64,000 bases of DNA from Begonia masoniana (taxonomy: Eukaryota > Streptophyta > Magnoliopsida > Cucurbitales > Begoniaceae): the NCBI GenBank assembly GCA_022432975.1, contig CM039508.1, forward strand, positions 23,933,278 through 23,997,277. The letters are read 5' to 3'. A program made the position numbers and the translations under genes. The notes under the pieces were generated by a model. It was given only the letters and a program-made list of their open reading frames with translations, searched no databases and was not told the origin of the DNA. Shown one piece after another: positions 44,684-56,452 of the stretch. Position 1 is the stretch's first letter. Every line of letters begins with the position of its first letter.

Positions 44684-45746
44684 AACACTTGGTAAGTGGA
44701 GGTCGTGAATAATAATGATTAACATTGGAATAATTTGTTACATAAGAAGCATATAAATTAGCAACTCCATTTGTTATGTCATTACTAGTAATTAAAGGTG
44801 CAATACATAAATTTGTAGGAATACTATTTAGCATAAAACATACTCCTTTTAATTTAAATCTTAGATCCATAATGTATGCATAACAAAAAATAAGAGGAAT
44901 ATTATACCAATATTTTTTAAATTTTGTTTCTATTTTATTAAGAATATTATTAAATTAATTTACTAGTCGATATTTTGTAAAATTACATGTTAAATCTACA
45001 AAAATAAGAAGAATAATATTAAGAAGTCGGATAATAAATTCCAAAACATTGATTTGTAGCATTATAAAAAGGTTTTAAAAAATCAAGAAAGATATTAACA
45101 ATATCACAATTAGATTTGTCAAGGTTAATATTTTGCGCCTTATCATTAATAAAGCACAAATAACTTGCCAATATGACCTAACATTTTGCAACATCAAATA
45201 AGTTGAATTCCACCTATTATCCACGTCGGTTTTTAATTTTTTTGGTTTAAGTTGGAAACCTCTACAAAAAATTTTATATGCTTGTTATCTCTAATTAGAC
45301 CCAATAATATAAGAAATTGTGGACCTAATTAATTCAATATGATGTGAAATATATAACATATCATCTTTAACAACTAAATTTAAAATATGACACACACATT
45401 TTATGTGAAAAAGAGAACCACGAGTAACATCTAATTATAAATATTCATTAAGTTGAGAAATAGTAACATCATTAGCACTAACATATCAAGAGTTATTCTA
45501 AAAATTATATCTTTAATAGAATATTCTTGCAATATTGTCATAATAAATTTATAGATGGTGTTGTCAAAATGAGAATATTCACAATTACGAAATTCTAAAA
45601 TTTTTTATTTAATTGTTAAGATTCATCAATAAAATGAGATGTTATAACTGTATAACTAACAACATTACGTGCACCCCATAAATCAGAAGTAATGTAAATA
45701 TAGATTGAAGGAACATTTGAAAAAAATTTAATTAATTCATTTTCAT
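44684..45746 (-). pseudogene. hAT transposase, central part
   Basis: Minus-strand pieces in order from 45741 leftward: ENELIKFFSNVPSIYITSDL and VVSYTVITSHFID (catalytic-region start), CVCHILNLVV near 45400-45370, and RWNSTYLML near 45220-45195, both hallmark hAT blocks. Many stops and frameshifts interrupt it. It continues, after solo LTR F is removed, into the dimerisation domain at 41815-41400. Its N-terminal half is in contig 2 (19468-19993). Confidence 0.82.
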
Positions 45747-46574
45747 TGTAACACCGGCATTTTGCCTCTGTAATTATTTTTCCGAATAATTAAGCGGAAT
45801 TACTCTGATATTAATGCAGTGACTGTTTTTAATGAAATTGTCGACGTGTTTAATTGAACGAGGGTGATTCGTGAGACCGAATCGATTAACTAAATAATAT
45901 TTTAGTTAGAAATGTATGGAGGGGTAAATTGAAAAGGAATTAAGGTAGGTGGGAATGAGCCAATGGATGATTGCCAAATGTCCATAACTTGCTGAGAAAC
46001 CTACCTATTGTCTTCTCTTCTCTTCACTTCTACATAAACCTTCATTTTCTCTCCACTCCTCTGTTTTGTCTCCTCCAGACGACTGAGACAAATTTCTAAA
46101 ACTTGTTTCTCCTGTTTTCTTCTGTTTCCTTCAGCAAAGGTAATCATCTAACCTAGCTAACGAGTTTGGACAAGTTAAGATGTGAGTTTTGTGGAAGTTA
46201 AGGGTTATGATATTTTGAGAAAACTCACTGTTTTTGTATGAAAACACGCTGGTTTGTTTTCTAAAGATTTGAATGGAGTCTGGAACATGTTCTACCAAGT
46301 TATTAGTAAGCATTTGCAGCTCTGTTTATTTTCTTTACGTGCATGTTTTAGGTCCGTGTATAACTGAGACGTTCAAGACTTGCAACTCTACAGCAACAGG
46401 TAAGTTCATGCGTATAAGTTGGCCCTTAAGGCCCTACAGCATGGAAGTACTAGGTTTTGGTTCGGGTAGTTAGGTCGTAGGTTATGCTTTAAGTTAAACG
46501 TGTTCTTTGCGTTCTGTTTTTCCGTTGTTTTTATTCTGTCACCTGTATATGTCGAGTTTAAGCATCATACCTGT

Positions 46575-48958
46575 TGTAACACCCCGAACCCGCCCCGGCT
46601 CGCCTCGGCTCGGTGCGTCACAATTCAAACCCAACCCGTGTTTAAAACTACGTTTAAAATAATTTGGAAATAGGAAAAATTAAAAAAAATAGCGAACATA
46701 ACCCGACGTTATTTAGTTTAAAATCAAAACGGACGGCGTAACGCCTAAAATTCGTTAAACCAAAACCTGAAACTGTAAAACCAAAAACATACTATTTCAA
46801 ACCCCAAACATTTATGGCCAGTACGAAAATATTTTCAAACACAATCGACTAACAAAACAAAATCATTTACAACAAAATCTCCAAAATAGTTAAAACAGCA
46901 TTTACAACAATTTTCCACTTTTTCTAACTTCTAACTTAGTTTCAAAACACATTCTTACCAAAACACTTGTAAAAGCCCATCCATCAAAATGTTCACCTCC
47001 CACACTACTCAAGGAAACAGTGATCCAGACGCCCCAACAATAGCCTGCACCAGCGGACTCCGTACTCCTCCGACTGCAGCCTAATCCTCGGCGGTCTCGT
47101 CTATCTCACCTATGAAGAACTCGTCACCTACACCATAGAACACAAAAAGGTAAGCCTAACGCTTAGCAAGTAGGGAAATAATGCACGATACATACTAAAT
47201 TCTCGACTCAACCCTAACATGCAGTTTCTACACACTCTGTTGTTTTCTTTTCATTTCGGTTGCATTTATCTTTCACTTCCAGGTGAATCAAGTAGGCACA
47301 CGCCCCCACACAGTCCAGGACGTCCACACCTTGATTCACGAAGCAAGACCGGAGGCACACGTCCTAACACAGTTCGGGACGGCCAACACGAATCTCCCCC
47401 AATCGATCGTAGAATCCTCATTGTGCCTTCAAGCACGAACAGGTCGAGGCATTCATACTCACGACACATTACATACATTAGTATAGCATCTCGAATAGAA
47501 TCCCTCGCGGGGTGCTCAACGAGCCACTAGCCCGACGAAGCTATTCTACTCCGAGACCACGTTGCAATCAATTTTTATCTTTTCGTTTCATTCTCACCAC
47601 TCAAGTATGCAAAACATGTGGTTTCGTAGTTTAAAAAACAATGATGCATGAAACACGATGCATGACACAAAGCAAAACAAGCAAACAAACAACCATTCCC
47701 TACCGTTCTATGGTGTAGGCCCGAAGGCAACAAACAAGCACTCCACTACTTACCTGGTTGCTCCAAAGATGTTTCGTCACTTCGTCTCACCGAACGACAC
47801 GCTCGATTACCTAACCAAATATGAAAATTTCACTTAGAAAACCATAAATAAATTATAAAGGATTTTTCTAACTAGACTAATCACACTTTTCAACCTAAAC
47901 TCACAACTTAACTCAAAACCCGATTTTTTTACCCAAAAATTGACTGTCTAACTTCAAACGGTCATAACTTTCTCGTCTTTCAACGGATTTTGACGTGCCA
48001 CCCCATTTCGGAAACCTCTACATGTCTACTATCGATTGAAGCACTCAATTTAACCAAATAAACTCAATGGCCAATCCGAAAATCCAGCTAACAGAATCGG
48101 CCACCTTAAATGAAAAATCCAATTTTTTCCAAACTCCTTCCAAATTCTTCATCTAACTCCATAAATGACCTAAACCAATTCATCTAACCTCTTAATCATG
48201 AAATTAAGGAAGAAAACCACCATTAAACCCCAAAATTCGGACTTCACCATTTAGGGTTTTCAAACCCTATGCAATCTTCACCAAAACTACCCAAAAACCA
48301 CTAAAAACAACCCCTAAGTGTATAAAACTAAAAACCCCAACCAAAACTCACCTTAAACCTTGAAACATTATGGAAAGGAGAAGGAGGGAGGCGCCACACT
48401 CTGCTGGTTCGTGGAGAGGAAGAAAGGGGAGAAGATGGATTAATTTTTCTAAATTTTGTCTTTTTAACCAAAATTTCTTTTCACTTTTTAATTCCCACCA
48501 CAAATTTCTTTAAAATTCCAAAATCATCTTCACCTTTTCTCCCTCAATCTTCTAACGTGATTGGCTTCTTTTATCCCCACTTTTCATTCGTTTATTTCAT
48601 AATTTGTTAAATTTCTATTGGTTATCAAAACTTTTGACTTTTCAAAATGGTTTGGTTTGAATTATCAACCACCTTTCTTTCTTCTCTCTCTCTTTAATAA
48701 CCTCCAACGTGATTCACTTTAATTTCCCCCATTTTTATACAATTATTTTCTTTACAAAAATTTCCTATTGGTTGTTTGACTATTCAACTCTCTCTTTGGA
48801 AGTTTGACTTTTCAAAATGGTTTGGTTTGAATTGTCAAACCATTTCTCTTCTTTTGCTTGCATGACTTAATTCCAATCCTTTTACCCTTTAACAATAAAC
48901 CCTCCTAACCGTATATTCTAGGACATACGTGCGTTACAGGAAATTCTCGGGTGTTACA
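46575..48958 (-). mobile_element. Solo LTR J
   Basis: 2384 bp with exact duplications CCTGT at 46570-46574 and 48959-48963. The minus strand starts TGTAACACCCGAGAATTTCC at 48958; orientation follows from the splice-like AG|GTAAGT and hairpin order. The outer end is GC-rich (46576-46620). No internal region; short ORFs near 47219-47530 are incidental. Confidence 0.9.
47128..47753 (-). promoter_or_regulatory. Intron-like module in LTR J
   Basis: Minus strand: CCAG|GTAAGTA at 47753; hairpin TAAGC-GTTAG-GCTTA at 47165-47151; GTGTAG|GT with AG at 47129-47128, 35 nt from the putative branch-point A (47163). Confidence 0.5.
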
Positions 48959-50065
48959 CCTGTTCATGCATACACGTTTTTCTGGAAACTGTAAATATTT
49001 TCAGCACCGGATTTGAAGGTGAGAAAGATAAAACCTGTAATGTAATGTATAGTTAAGTGTGGATGAGGACTGGCATCCTGTTATCCCTGTTAAGTACCTG
49101 TCGTGTACTCCTGTTGCGCCAGCTCTTCCTCCCAATTACATCTTCCTGTCTGGTGAAACGTAATGTAATGTAACGTAATGTTCATGTATTTGAAAATGTT
49201 CATGCACAGCATATGCATCACTTCATTTCATGTTCTTACTGAGCTCTAGGCTCATAGTTGATCTCCCCAATGTAGGTATGGATCCTCCATATGAGGACCT
49301 TGTGCCTCAAGCTGATGAGTTGATGTAGTTGGCAGATCGAGCTCATGGAGATTAGTTGCTGCAGTCAGACAAATGTTATTCCTGTGAGAATGTATTTTTG
49401 AATGTTATGTCAAGTCCTGTATAACTTTTGAAATCCTAAAACCGATGTATAGAATTCATGTTGATGTTTTAAAACTCTGTTGGGATTCTGTTGAAAATTT
49501 TGATAATGTATAGGTTTTGATGTTTAAGTTCTTAAACCTCTGTATTTGACAGTTGTATATACATTTTGAAATATTCTGGAACTGCTTGGAGTTTTTCTCT
49601 TTTAGGTTGTGCATGGATTGTCTCGAGTTTTAGAGCTATCCGTGCAGTTTGTTTTCTTGAACTTCTGTCATGTTTTCTAACTTCTGTTATGTTTTCATGC
49701 ATGTTTTAAAACTGTGTTTTGAATCGGGTTTTGAGGGTTTGAAGTTTTTATGTCTTCTGTCCTTGTACCTTCTGTTTATAAATTTTTCTGTTAAATGTTG
49801 TCTATTCTGTCTTTCAGTTTCTGTCTTTCGAGCTTTCAAGTATTTGGCTAAGTGTTAGTCGTCCACGCCTTTAGTATAACAGTTGTCATTCTCTTCTGTA
49901 AAACAGTCGTCCACGTCCATTCTGTCTTCAAAATAATGGTCTATTTTGCCTTCGGTTTCTGTTCTTTTATTCGGCTAAGTGTTATCGTCCAAAGTTATTG
50001 TCCACGATAACGTTGCCGAGAGTCTGCCTGTTATTTTAAAAGTCCAAAGTCTGTCTTTGATTTTA

Positions 50066-50345
50066 AACGTCCACGGACTCATGTGTCCATTGTTGTTGTC
50101 TTTTAGTGCAAACGTCCACGGACTCCTGTGTCCATTGTTTTTGTCTTTTAGTGCAAACGTCCACGGACTCCTGTGTCCACTGTTTTTGTCTTTTAGTGCA
50201 AACGTCTACGGACTCCTGTGTCCACTGCTTTTGTCTTTTAGTGCAAACGTCCATGAACTCCTGTGTCCACTATTTTTGTCTTTTAGTGTATACGTCCACG
50301 GACCCCTGTGTCCACTGCTTTTGTGTTTTAGCGTAAACGTCCACA
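50066..50345 (+). repeat. 45-bp minisatellite in the C 5' LTR
   Basis: About six copies of the unit also found at 12567-12845; the open frames across it (49979-50758, 50063-50254) are repeat artefacts. Confidence 0.88.
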
Positions 50346-50836
50346 GATTCTATCTTCTGTGCGATTGTCCACAGCACCTGATTATCCACGGCTACTGTAG
50401 CCTTCCACAGTGTGTCTTCCAGTTTATGTTTTTCCCATATTATTTCCTGTTTTACTTCTGTTTTTCATATCTTCCCGTCTTTCTGCTCTCGTTCAAAGTA
50501 CTCCTCCACAATTTTTATGTTCCTGTTCTTTTCTGTTGTGTTGTGTTCATTTGTTCTTTCCTTCTGTTTTCAAAGTCCATTTGGCCTGTTGTTTTAAACG
50601 TCCAGACTCTGCAACGTCCAAAGTCTATTTCTACTTTTGTCTTCCTGTCTTCTTTTGTTATTTATTCATGTAACCTGATTCTTTTTAAAATTGCCTTACA
50701 GTCTTCAATTCCAGTGAGAGTTTTCTCCGTGCAAAGTTCAAAATGTTTTAAAAGTTAAAAAAAAAATATATGTCACGTTTTAAATGTCCGGAGTGAAGCT
50801 CCTCGACCCCGATCGGGTCGGGGGTCGTCACAGTTA

Positions 50837-50849
50837 TGGTATCAGAGCG
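50837..50849 (+). other. Primer-binding site of element C
   Basis: TGGTATCAGAGCG four bases after the LTR end; initiator Met-tRNA complement. Confidence 0.85.
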
Positions 50850-50991
50850 AAATCGGGTTTTAAAAGCGATTCTGTAAACTGTCTGATTGCGCAACCCGCC
50901 ACGTGAGATCGCTCAACCAACTGTAAGTGTTTAAGTTCCCGTAAAAGTCTGTTTATTAAATTTGATTATTGTTTATAGGATTTTCTTATAA

Positions 50992-51929
50992 ATGGAGAGA
51001 AGACATCAGGATGAAGCAAGCGATAGTGCCAGGGCCATCGATCGCTTAATCGAGTTGGTCGGCGTTCAATCTCGCATGATGGAGCGCATGATGGCTGAAA
51101 ATGGGAACAATAACCATACTAATGCTCCACGTGATACTAGTGGAGAGAGATTCTGGTGACTCCAACCGCCTATGTTCGTTGGATTATCAATAGATCCTAC
51201 TCACGCCGAGGAATGAATCCGGCAGATCGAACGTATGTTCAACTATGCGGAAGTGGAGGAGAACAAGAAGGTGATCTGTGCCTCTTTCCATCTCACCAAA
51301 AGTGCTGGATTTTGGTGGGACACGGTATAGTCGACTACAGTAGCATTGACTGGGAAGGATTCAAGAGGATCTTCTATGAAAAATACTTTGACCGCGGTAT
51401 GAGGAAGGAGAAGATGACCGAATTCTCTCGACTGCGACAATTTGGATCGGTGGCCGAGTACGTTTAGAAGTTCGAGTCACTGTCTCGCTACGCACCTCAC
51501 CTGGTGGCCACCGACGAAAACAAGGTACACCAGTTCATCTAGGGTCTAAAGATGGACCTCTTACGAGGAATAGCGACCGGAGGGTTTGATGAGGCGCCGT
51601 ATGCGAAAGTGGTGGCCAAGGCTTATCAGTTGGAGGCCTTAGAGGCGAAGTTTCAGAGATATAAAGATACATCAAAGAGAATCCTACATGATACCCCTCA
51701 ACAGCCACAACAAAGGGGTCAGTTCGGGCAACCACGACAGCAGCAGAACAGGGGTGTTAAGAGGCCCAATGAGATTGCTGTTTATCAAGACAGAGGGAAA
51801 AGACCAATGGGAGCTCCTCAGCTTCCTGTATGCCCGCGTTGCCAGAGGAATCATACGGAGGAATGCAGGCTCTTCAATGGCTGATGCTTCCGATGCGACA
51901 AGGAGGGCCATCAAGTTCGGGATTTTTCG
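50992..51929 (+). pseudogene. Element C Gag, broken
   Basis: Starts MERRHQDEASDSARAIDR at 50992. Pieces in order: coiled start, QPPMFVGLSIDPTHAEE, capsid region (WEGFKRIFYEKYFDRGMRKE, RLRQFGSVAEYV), a Gln-rich linker (PQQPQQRGQFGQ) and two zinc-binding segments (CPRCQRNHTEEC, then CFRCDKEGHQVRD). The second knuckle has lost its last Cys (TTT at 51924-51926). Stops occur near 51158 and 51466 and at 51882-51884, with frameshifts near 51320. Confidence 0.87.
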
Positions 51930-52405
51930 ATGCCTGACACGAGGCCGAATCGTGCCGTGTCGAGGGTTTTTGCAATGATAGAGGAAGATGATGACGCCCA
52001 ACACACAGCGATCACAGGTATAATATTGATTTGTAATGCACCTGCTTATACTTTGTTGGACACGGGGGCTACACATTCGTTTGTGGCAATGGACTTTGTG
52101 GGTAGGGAGAACTTATGTATTGTGCCGTCAAATCAACCCTACAGTGTCATGCTACCGTCCGGAGAGTTTATGCACTCCGATCAGGCAGTGCAGGGTGATA
52201 TAGTGTCAGTTGGAGACAAGAAATTGTATGCCAATCTTATCATCATCGGTATGAAAGGATACAAAGTAATTATGGGGATGGATTGGCTGTTTCGACATCA
52301 CGCCACCATCAACTGCAGGTCCGGGCTCGTGTCTTTTAAGCGCCCAAATGAGGTGGAGTTCTCCTATCAGGCAATACCAAAGAAATACAGTATGTCTGTT
52401 AGATG
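51930..52405 (+). pseudogene. Element C aspartic protease region
   Basis: Retropepsin active site LLDTGATHSF with D-T-G at 52059-52067. A beta-rich domain follows (VMLPSGEFMHSDQAVQGDIV, IMGMDWLFRHHATINC) to a TGA at 52404-52406. The local frame is intact. It separates Gag from the Pol enzymes. Confidence 0.88.
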
Positions 52406-53596
52406 AGGTCAGGATGCGTCGGATTTCTTGCCCACGTAGTTGATGTTCAAAGGCAAGGTGAGGTGGAACTTCAAAATATTCCGGTAGTTCGAGACTTCTC
52501 AAAGGTTTTCTTAGATAACTTATCGGGATTGCCACCTGATCGTGAAATCAAATTTGAGATTGATATATGTCCTGGTGCTGAACCGGTATCGAAGAATCCG
52601 TACCGTATGGCGCCAATTGAGCTGAGAGAGTTAAAGGCTCAGCTAAAGGAATTGGTGGACAAGGGCTTTGTGCGCCCTAGCTTCTCTCCGTGGGGTGCTC
52701 CAGTCTTATTCGTTAAGAAGAAGGATGGGTCCCTACGTATGTGTATGGACTACCGTGAGTTGAACAAATTGACTATCAAGAATAAGTACCCGTTGCCGAG
52801 GATCGATGATTTGTTTGACCAGCTACAAGGGGCTTGGGTATTCTCAAACATTGAATTGCGCTCTGGTTATTATCAATTGAAGGTTAGAGCTAATGATATT
52901 CCAAAGACCGCATTCAGGACCCGATACAGACACTATGAATTCTTGGGGATGTCGTTTGGGTTGATTAATGCTCCGACGACATTTATGGACTTGATGAACA
53001 GGGTATTCTAGGATTTTCTAGACAAGTTTGTGATCGTCTTCATCGACGACATCCTGGTTTATTCTCGAAATGAGGTGGAGCATGAAGAGCACTTGGCTAT
53101 TGTGCTGTCAACTTTAAAACAGCATCGATTGTATGCCAAACTGTCGAAGTTTGAATTCTGGTTGAGTAGGATTAACTTCCTAGGCTGTGTGGTGTCTGCA
53201 GAAGGAGTGTCCGTGGATCCAGCCAAGATTCTAGCAGTGAAAGAATGGCCGAGACCGAGAAATGCCAGTGAGGTAGAAGTTTTATCGGGTTAGCTAGTTA
53301 TTACAGAAAGTTTATCAATGGATTTTCTGTGAAAGCGAAGTCTATGACTAGCTTAACGAGGAAGGATACCAAGTATAAGTGGTCTGAAACTTGTGAAGTG
53401 AGTTTTCAGACACTTCAACAGAAGTTGACCACTGCTCCTTTGTTAGTATTACCAGTTGAAGACGGCAAATTCAGCGTATACTGTGATGCGTCCAAGGTTG
53501 GCTTGGGATGTGTATTAATGCAAGAAGGGAAAGTTGTGGCATACGCATCCAGACAATTGAAGAGTCATGAGCAAAACTACCTTACTCATGATTTGG
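52403..53596 (+). pseudogene. Element C reverse transcriptase and start of RNase H
   Basis: RT fingers and palm: PFRMAP-type block ([16 protein letters not shown]), [41 protein letters not shown]. The first catalytic aspartate position reads [11 protein letters not shown] (Glu where the family has Asp). TAG at 53009-53011, then the intact FIDD block at 53042-53050 and VYSRNEVEH. Connection NFLGCVVSAEGVSVDP, a frameshift at about 53280, then the start of RNase H ([22 protein letters not shown]), cut at 53596 by solo LTR H. Confidence 0.88.
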
Positions 53597-56452
53597 TGTA
53601 ACACCCAAAATTTTATCATTTAGCTTATTATAAACATTTTAATTGATGATGAGCTATATGTTGATATTAGTAAGAGAAGTATTAGGAGTGATAGGAGTTA
53701 AGTGGATAGATAGAGAAGGTGAAAGGAATAAGGGTCAATTTCAAGCATTTAGTGGAACATACCACTAATGAATTGAAGAATTAGAGAAATGTTGGTAAAA
53801 TAATAAAGGATAGTAGAATAGGCAATTGATGTACAATGGGCAGGAAAGGAGAGAAAATCAATTTGAGAAGTCAATATTTATGAATCAATAGAAACTCCTT
53901 CTAAGAAAGTTCAAAATGAAGAACCAATGGAAGAATTTATATGGAAAAGTTAATATGATGAAGCATATATGGGAGGAGGCTAGAAGTAAAAGAAAGAAAG
54001 GAAAATGTCATTGAAGAAGGAAAGATGATTGAATGTTTGACACAAGAAGGGAAGGAACCAATAGAATGTTAGCTTGAAAAGTCAAAGAAGTGATTAACCA
54101 ATAAAATGTTAGTTTGAAAATTCAAGGGAATTATGGACTAATGGCAACCTTTGTTGAATTCAGACTTTGAAAGTGATGGAAGAGCCAAGTTTCAACGTGA
54201 ATATAGGGCTGAAAAGAGAGAATAAAGGGATATACTTCACCAAAGTTCTAGAATTCTCTTTAATTAATGAAAAGTGGGTTTAATTTATTAAACCAAAATA
54301 AAATAAAATAAAAACTTCATTTTAACACTCCTAGACCCACGAAACCCTCTCCTCCTTTCTGAAAAAAATACAGAGCCAAAAATCATATTTCCTCTTCCAA
54401 GATTTCAAGGTAAGATTTACTTATTTGTCGAGTTTGTGCAAGGATTAGGGTTTATATGTATAAAAGTTATGTTTTGGTTAGGTTTTCTTTGATATTGATA
54501 AACCCTAATTGGTAGTGCACGAAAATGGTCTTGCCTTCCTTATTGCTTGAGCTCTTTGAGGTTTAAATTGATTGAATGAGTTGGTTGTTGATTAAAATAG
54601 AGAAAAAGCATGAAAATAGACAAAGTAGTCGAAATTTAGGGTGTTTGAGCAGTTTCGGATTTCACTGTTTTCACCCAATGTGACAATTTGTTTTTGATAA
54701 ATGGATTTTAGTATGTTAAACTAGACATCTTAAGGATTGTATAGCATGTTGAATCATTAAATTCGGAAAAGTATTGGATTTGTTATGAATTTTCAAAGTG
54801 GGTTGAAAATCTGTGAAGAAATTTTAGAGCAGTTTTTGTTTTTGATTCTCTGTCATTTATTGAGTTTAGTTTATGATAAATAGATTTCACCATGTGAAAA
54901 TAGACCTCTCAAGGATTCTATAGAATGCTGAATCATTAAAAAAGGTTAAAAATTCAATTCGTTACGATTTTTCAAAGATTGGATTAAGAACTGTGAAGAA
55001 GATTTAGACAGGTTTCGGTTTTGTTAAAAACTGATTAATCTAATGATTTTTATTTGCTAAATGGACTTTACCATGAAAAACTAGACACCTTAAGGTTTAC
55101 ATAGGCTTTTGAATCATTGAATTCGGACATATATATGATTTGTTGTGAATTTTTGAAGTTGGATGAAAATTGGTCCATTTCGGGTTTATGAGAAAACATG
55201 TATAAGTTGGTTGAATATTTTGGATTTCACTTGTTTTATGAGATTGTTGAGCTAAATAAGGACATATGCATGTTTGAATGGATGAGGAATAATTGAATTA
55301 GAATTCGAATGGATTTGAATTGTGTTTTGGAATTTTGTGATTTGTTATGTTTTATGGAAAATGTTAATATGTGATGTTATTATAATTAGATTTCAAGTTC
55401 CAAGTTTTAAGAGATCAAAGGTGATAAGTTTGCTAAAGACTCCAGGTAAGTTGGTGTTGCATGCGTGTGGCCTTCTGGCCTATGCTACAGAGTGCTAGGT
55501 GTTTATAATATTAATTAATTGTGTGGTGTTTGAGATTGAGTAGCATAGGTTTAAATAGCATTATTCTTTTGTTGATTTATTATGTTATAGTTGCCCTTAT
55601 GTATGTTCATGTCATGTTCATGCATCATTTTTTTTAGAGCATAGAAAATGAATTTATCATGCATATGTTTTATTTTATTGAATGAAAGATAAAAAGAGTA
55701 AAGTACGTAAATAGCTATTGTGGGTAAAGGAACTGAGTTTGGCCGTCTCGGATGTGGACTTTAAAGAAGGTCATACCACTTCCCCTAGAGTGAGTTGGTC
55801 GTCCGAATAGCGGGCTCCTAAAGTTGTACTTCCTCACTCTAGAGTCATGACCCCAATAGTTCAGAGCCACTTAAAGTAAAATAAAGTATACAGACAACAT
55901 TGTTTTTACGAAAAGTTCATGCATATCATACATTTATTCATTTACATCATTTACTGAGTAATAGGCTCATAGATGAACTTTGTGGTGTAGGTGAAGATCT
56001 AGTGGGTGAGAACTATGATCCACAGACAGAGCAGACTGACGGTTGACGTGGAGCTTCAGTGATGCGAGCTTGTGTTGCCGGACGATTTTGACTTATGGGC
56101 ATGTTTTGGTATGTGTAACATAGAGAGAGTTTAGGATTGGTTTGACATGTATATTATGATAGGTGTAGCACGTTTGGGGTTGTTATTTTACTTAAGAACT
56201 TGGTGTGGATGTGATGATTGTATGACACTCATGTAGTGTTGTTTTGTTAAGTTTAATTTGGATGGTCTTTATGGTTTGAATGAGTGAATTATGGTCATAT
56301 GATGGTGTATATTGGAGTAAAAGTTTTGGTAAAACTTTATTAGATTTGGGGTTAGTTAAAAAAAAAAAAATTTACGCCCAAAATGTGTACATTTTGTGTT
56401 TAAGTTCAAAAGAATTAGGTATATATTTTGTGGTGGCTCAGGGGTCGTTACA
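53597..56452 (+). mobile_element. Solo LTR H
   Basis: TGTAACACCCAAAATTTT...GGGGTCGTTACA, 2856 bp. Flanks TTTGG (53592-53596) and TCTGG (56453-56457) differ by one base. It interrupts RNase H between THDL and [10 protein letters not shown]. More AT-rich and more diverged in sequence than the other LTRs, yet it keeps the module (55446-55990). Confidence 0.92.
55446..55990 (+). promoter_or_regulatory. Intron-like module in LTR H
   Basis: CCAG|GTAAGTTG at 55446; hairpin TGAGT-AATAG-GCTCA at 55955-55969 (one T-G pair); GTGTAG|GT with AG at 55989-55990, 33 nt after the A of CTGAG (55957). Confidence 0.5.

Larger units (their letters stand above)
46400..49275 (+). promoter_or_regulatory. Intron-like module in LTR C (5' copy), split by J
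   Basis: AACAG|GTAAGTTC at 46400; hairpin TGAGC-TCTAG-GCTCA at 49240-49254; TGTAG|GT with AG at 49274-49275. Solo LTR J lies between donor and acceptor. Confidence 0.45.
45747..50832 (+). repeat. 5' LTR of element C, split by solo LTR J
   Basis: TGTAACACCGGC at 45747 (one C fewer than the 3' copy) to GGTCGTCACA at 50832. About 2.70 kb after removing J and one CCTGT. Same order of parts as 10645-13099, plus a 3' tail with the palindrome ACCCGATCGGGGT-type block (~50805-50822) near the end. Confidence 0.92.
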
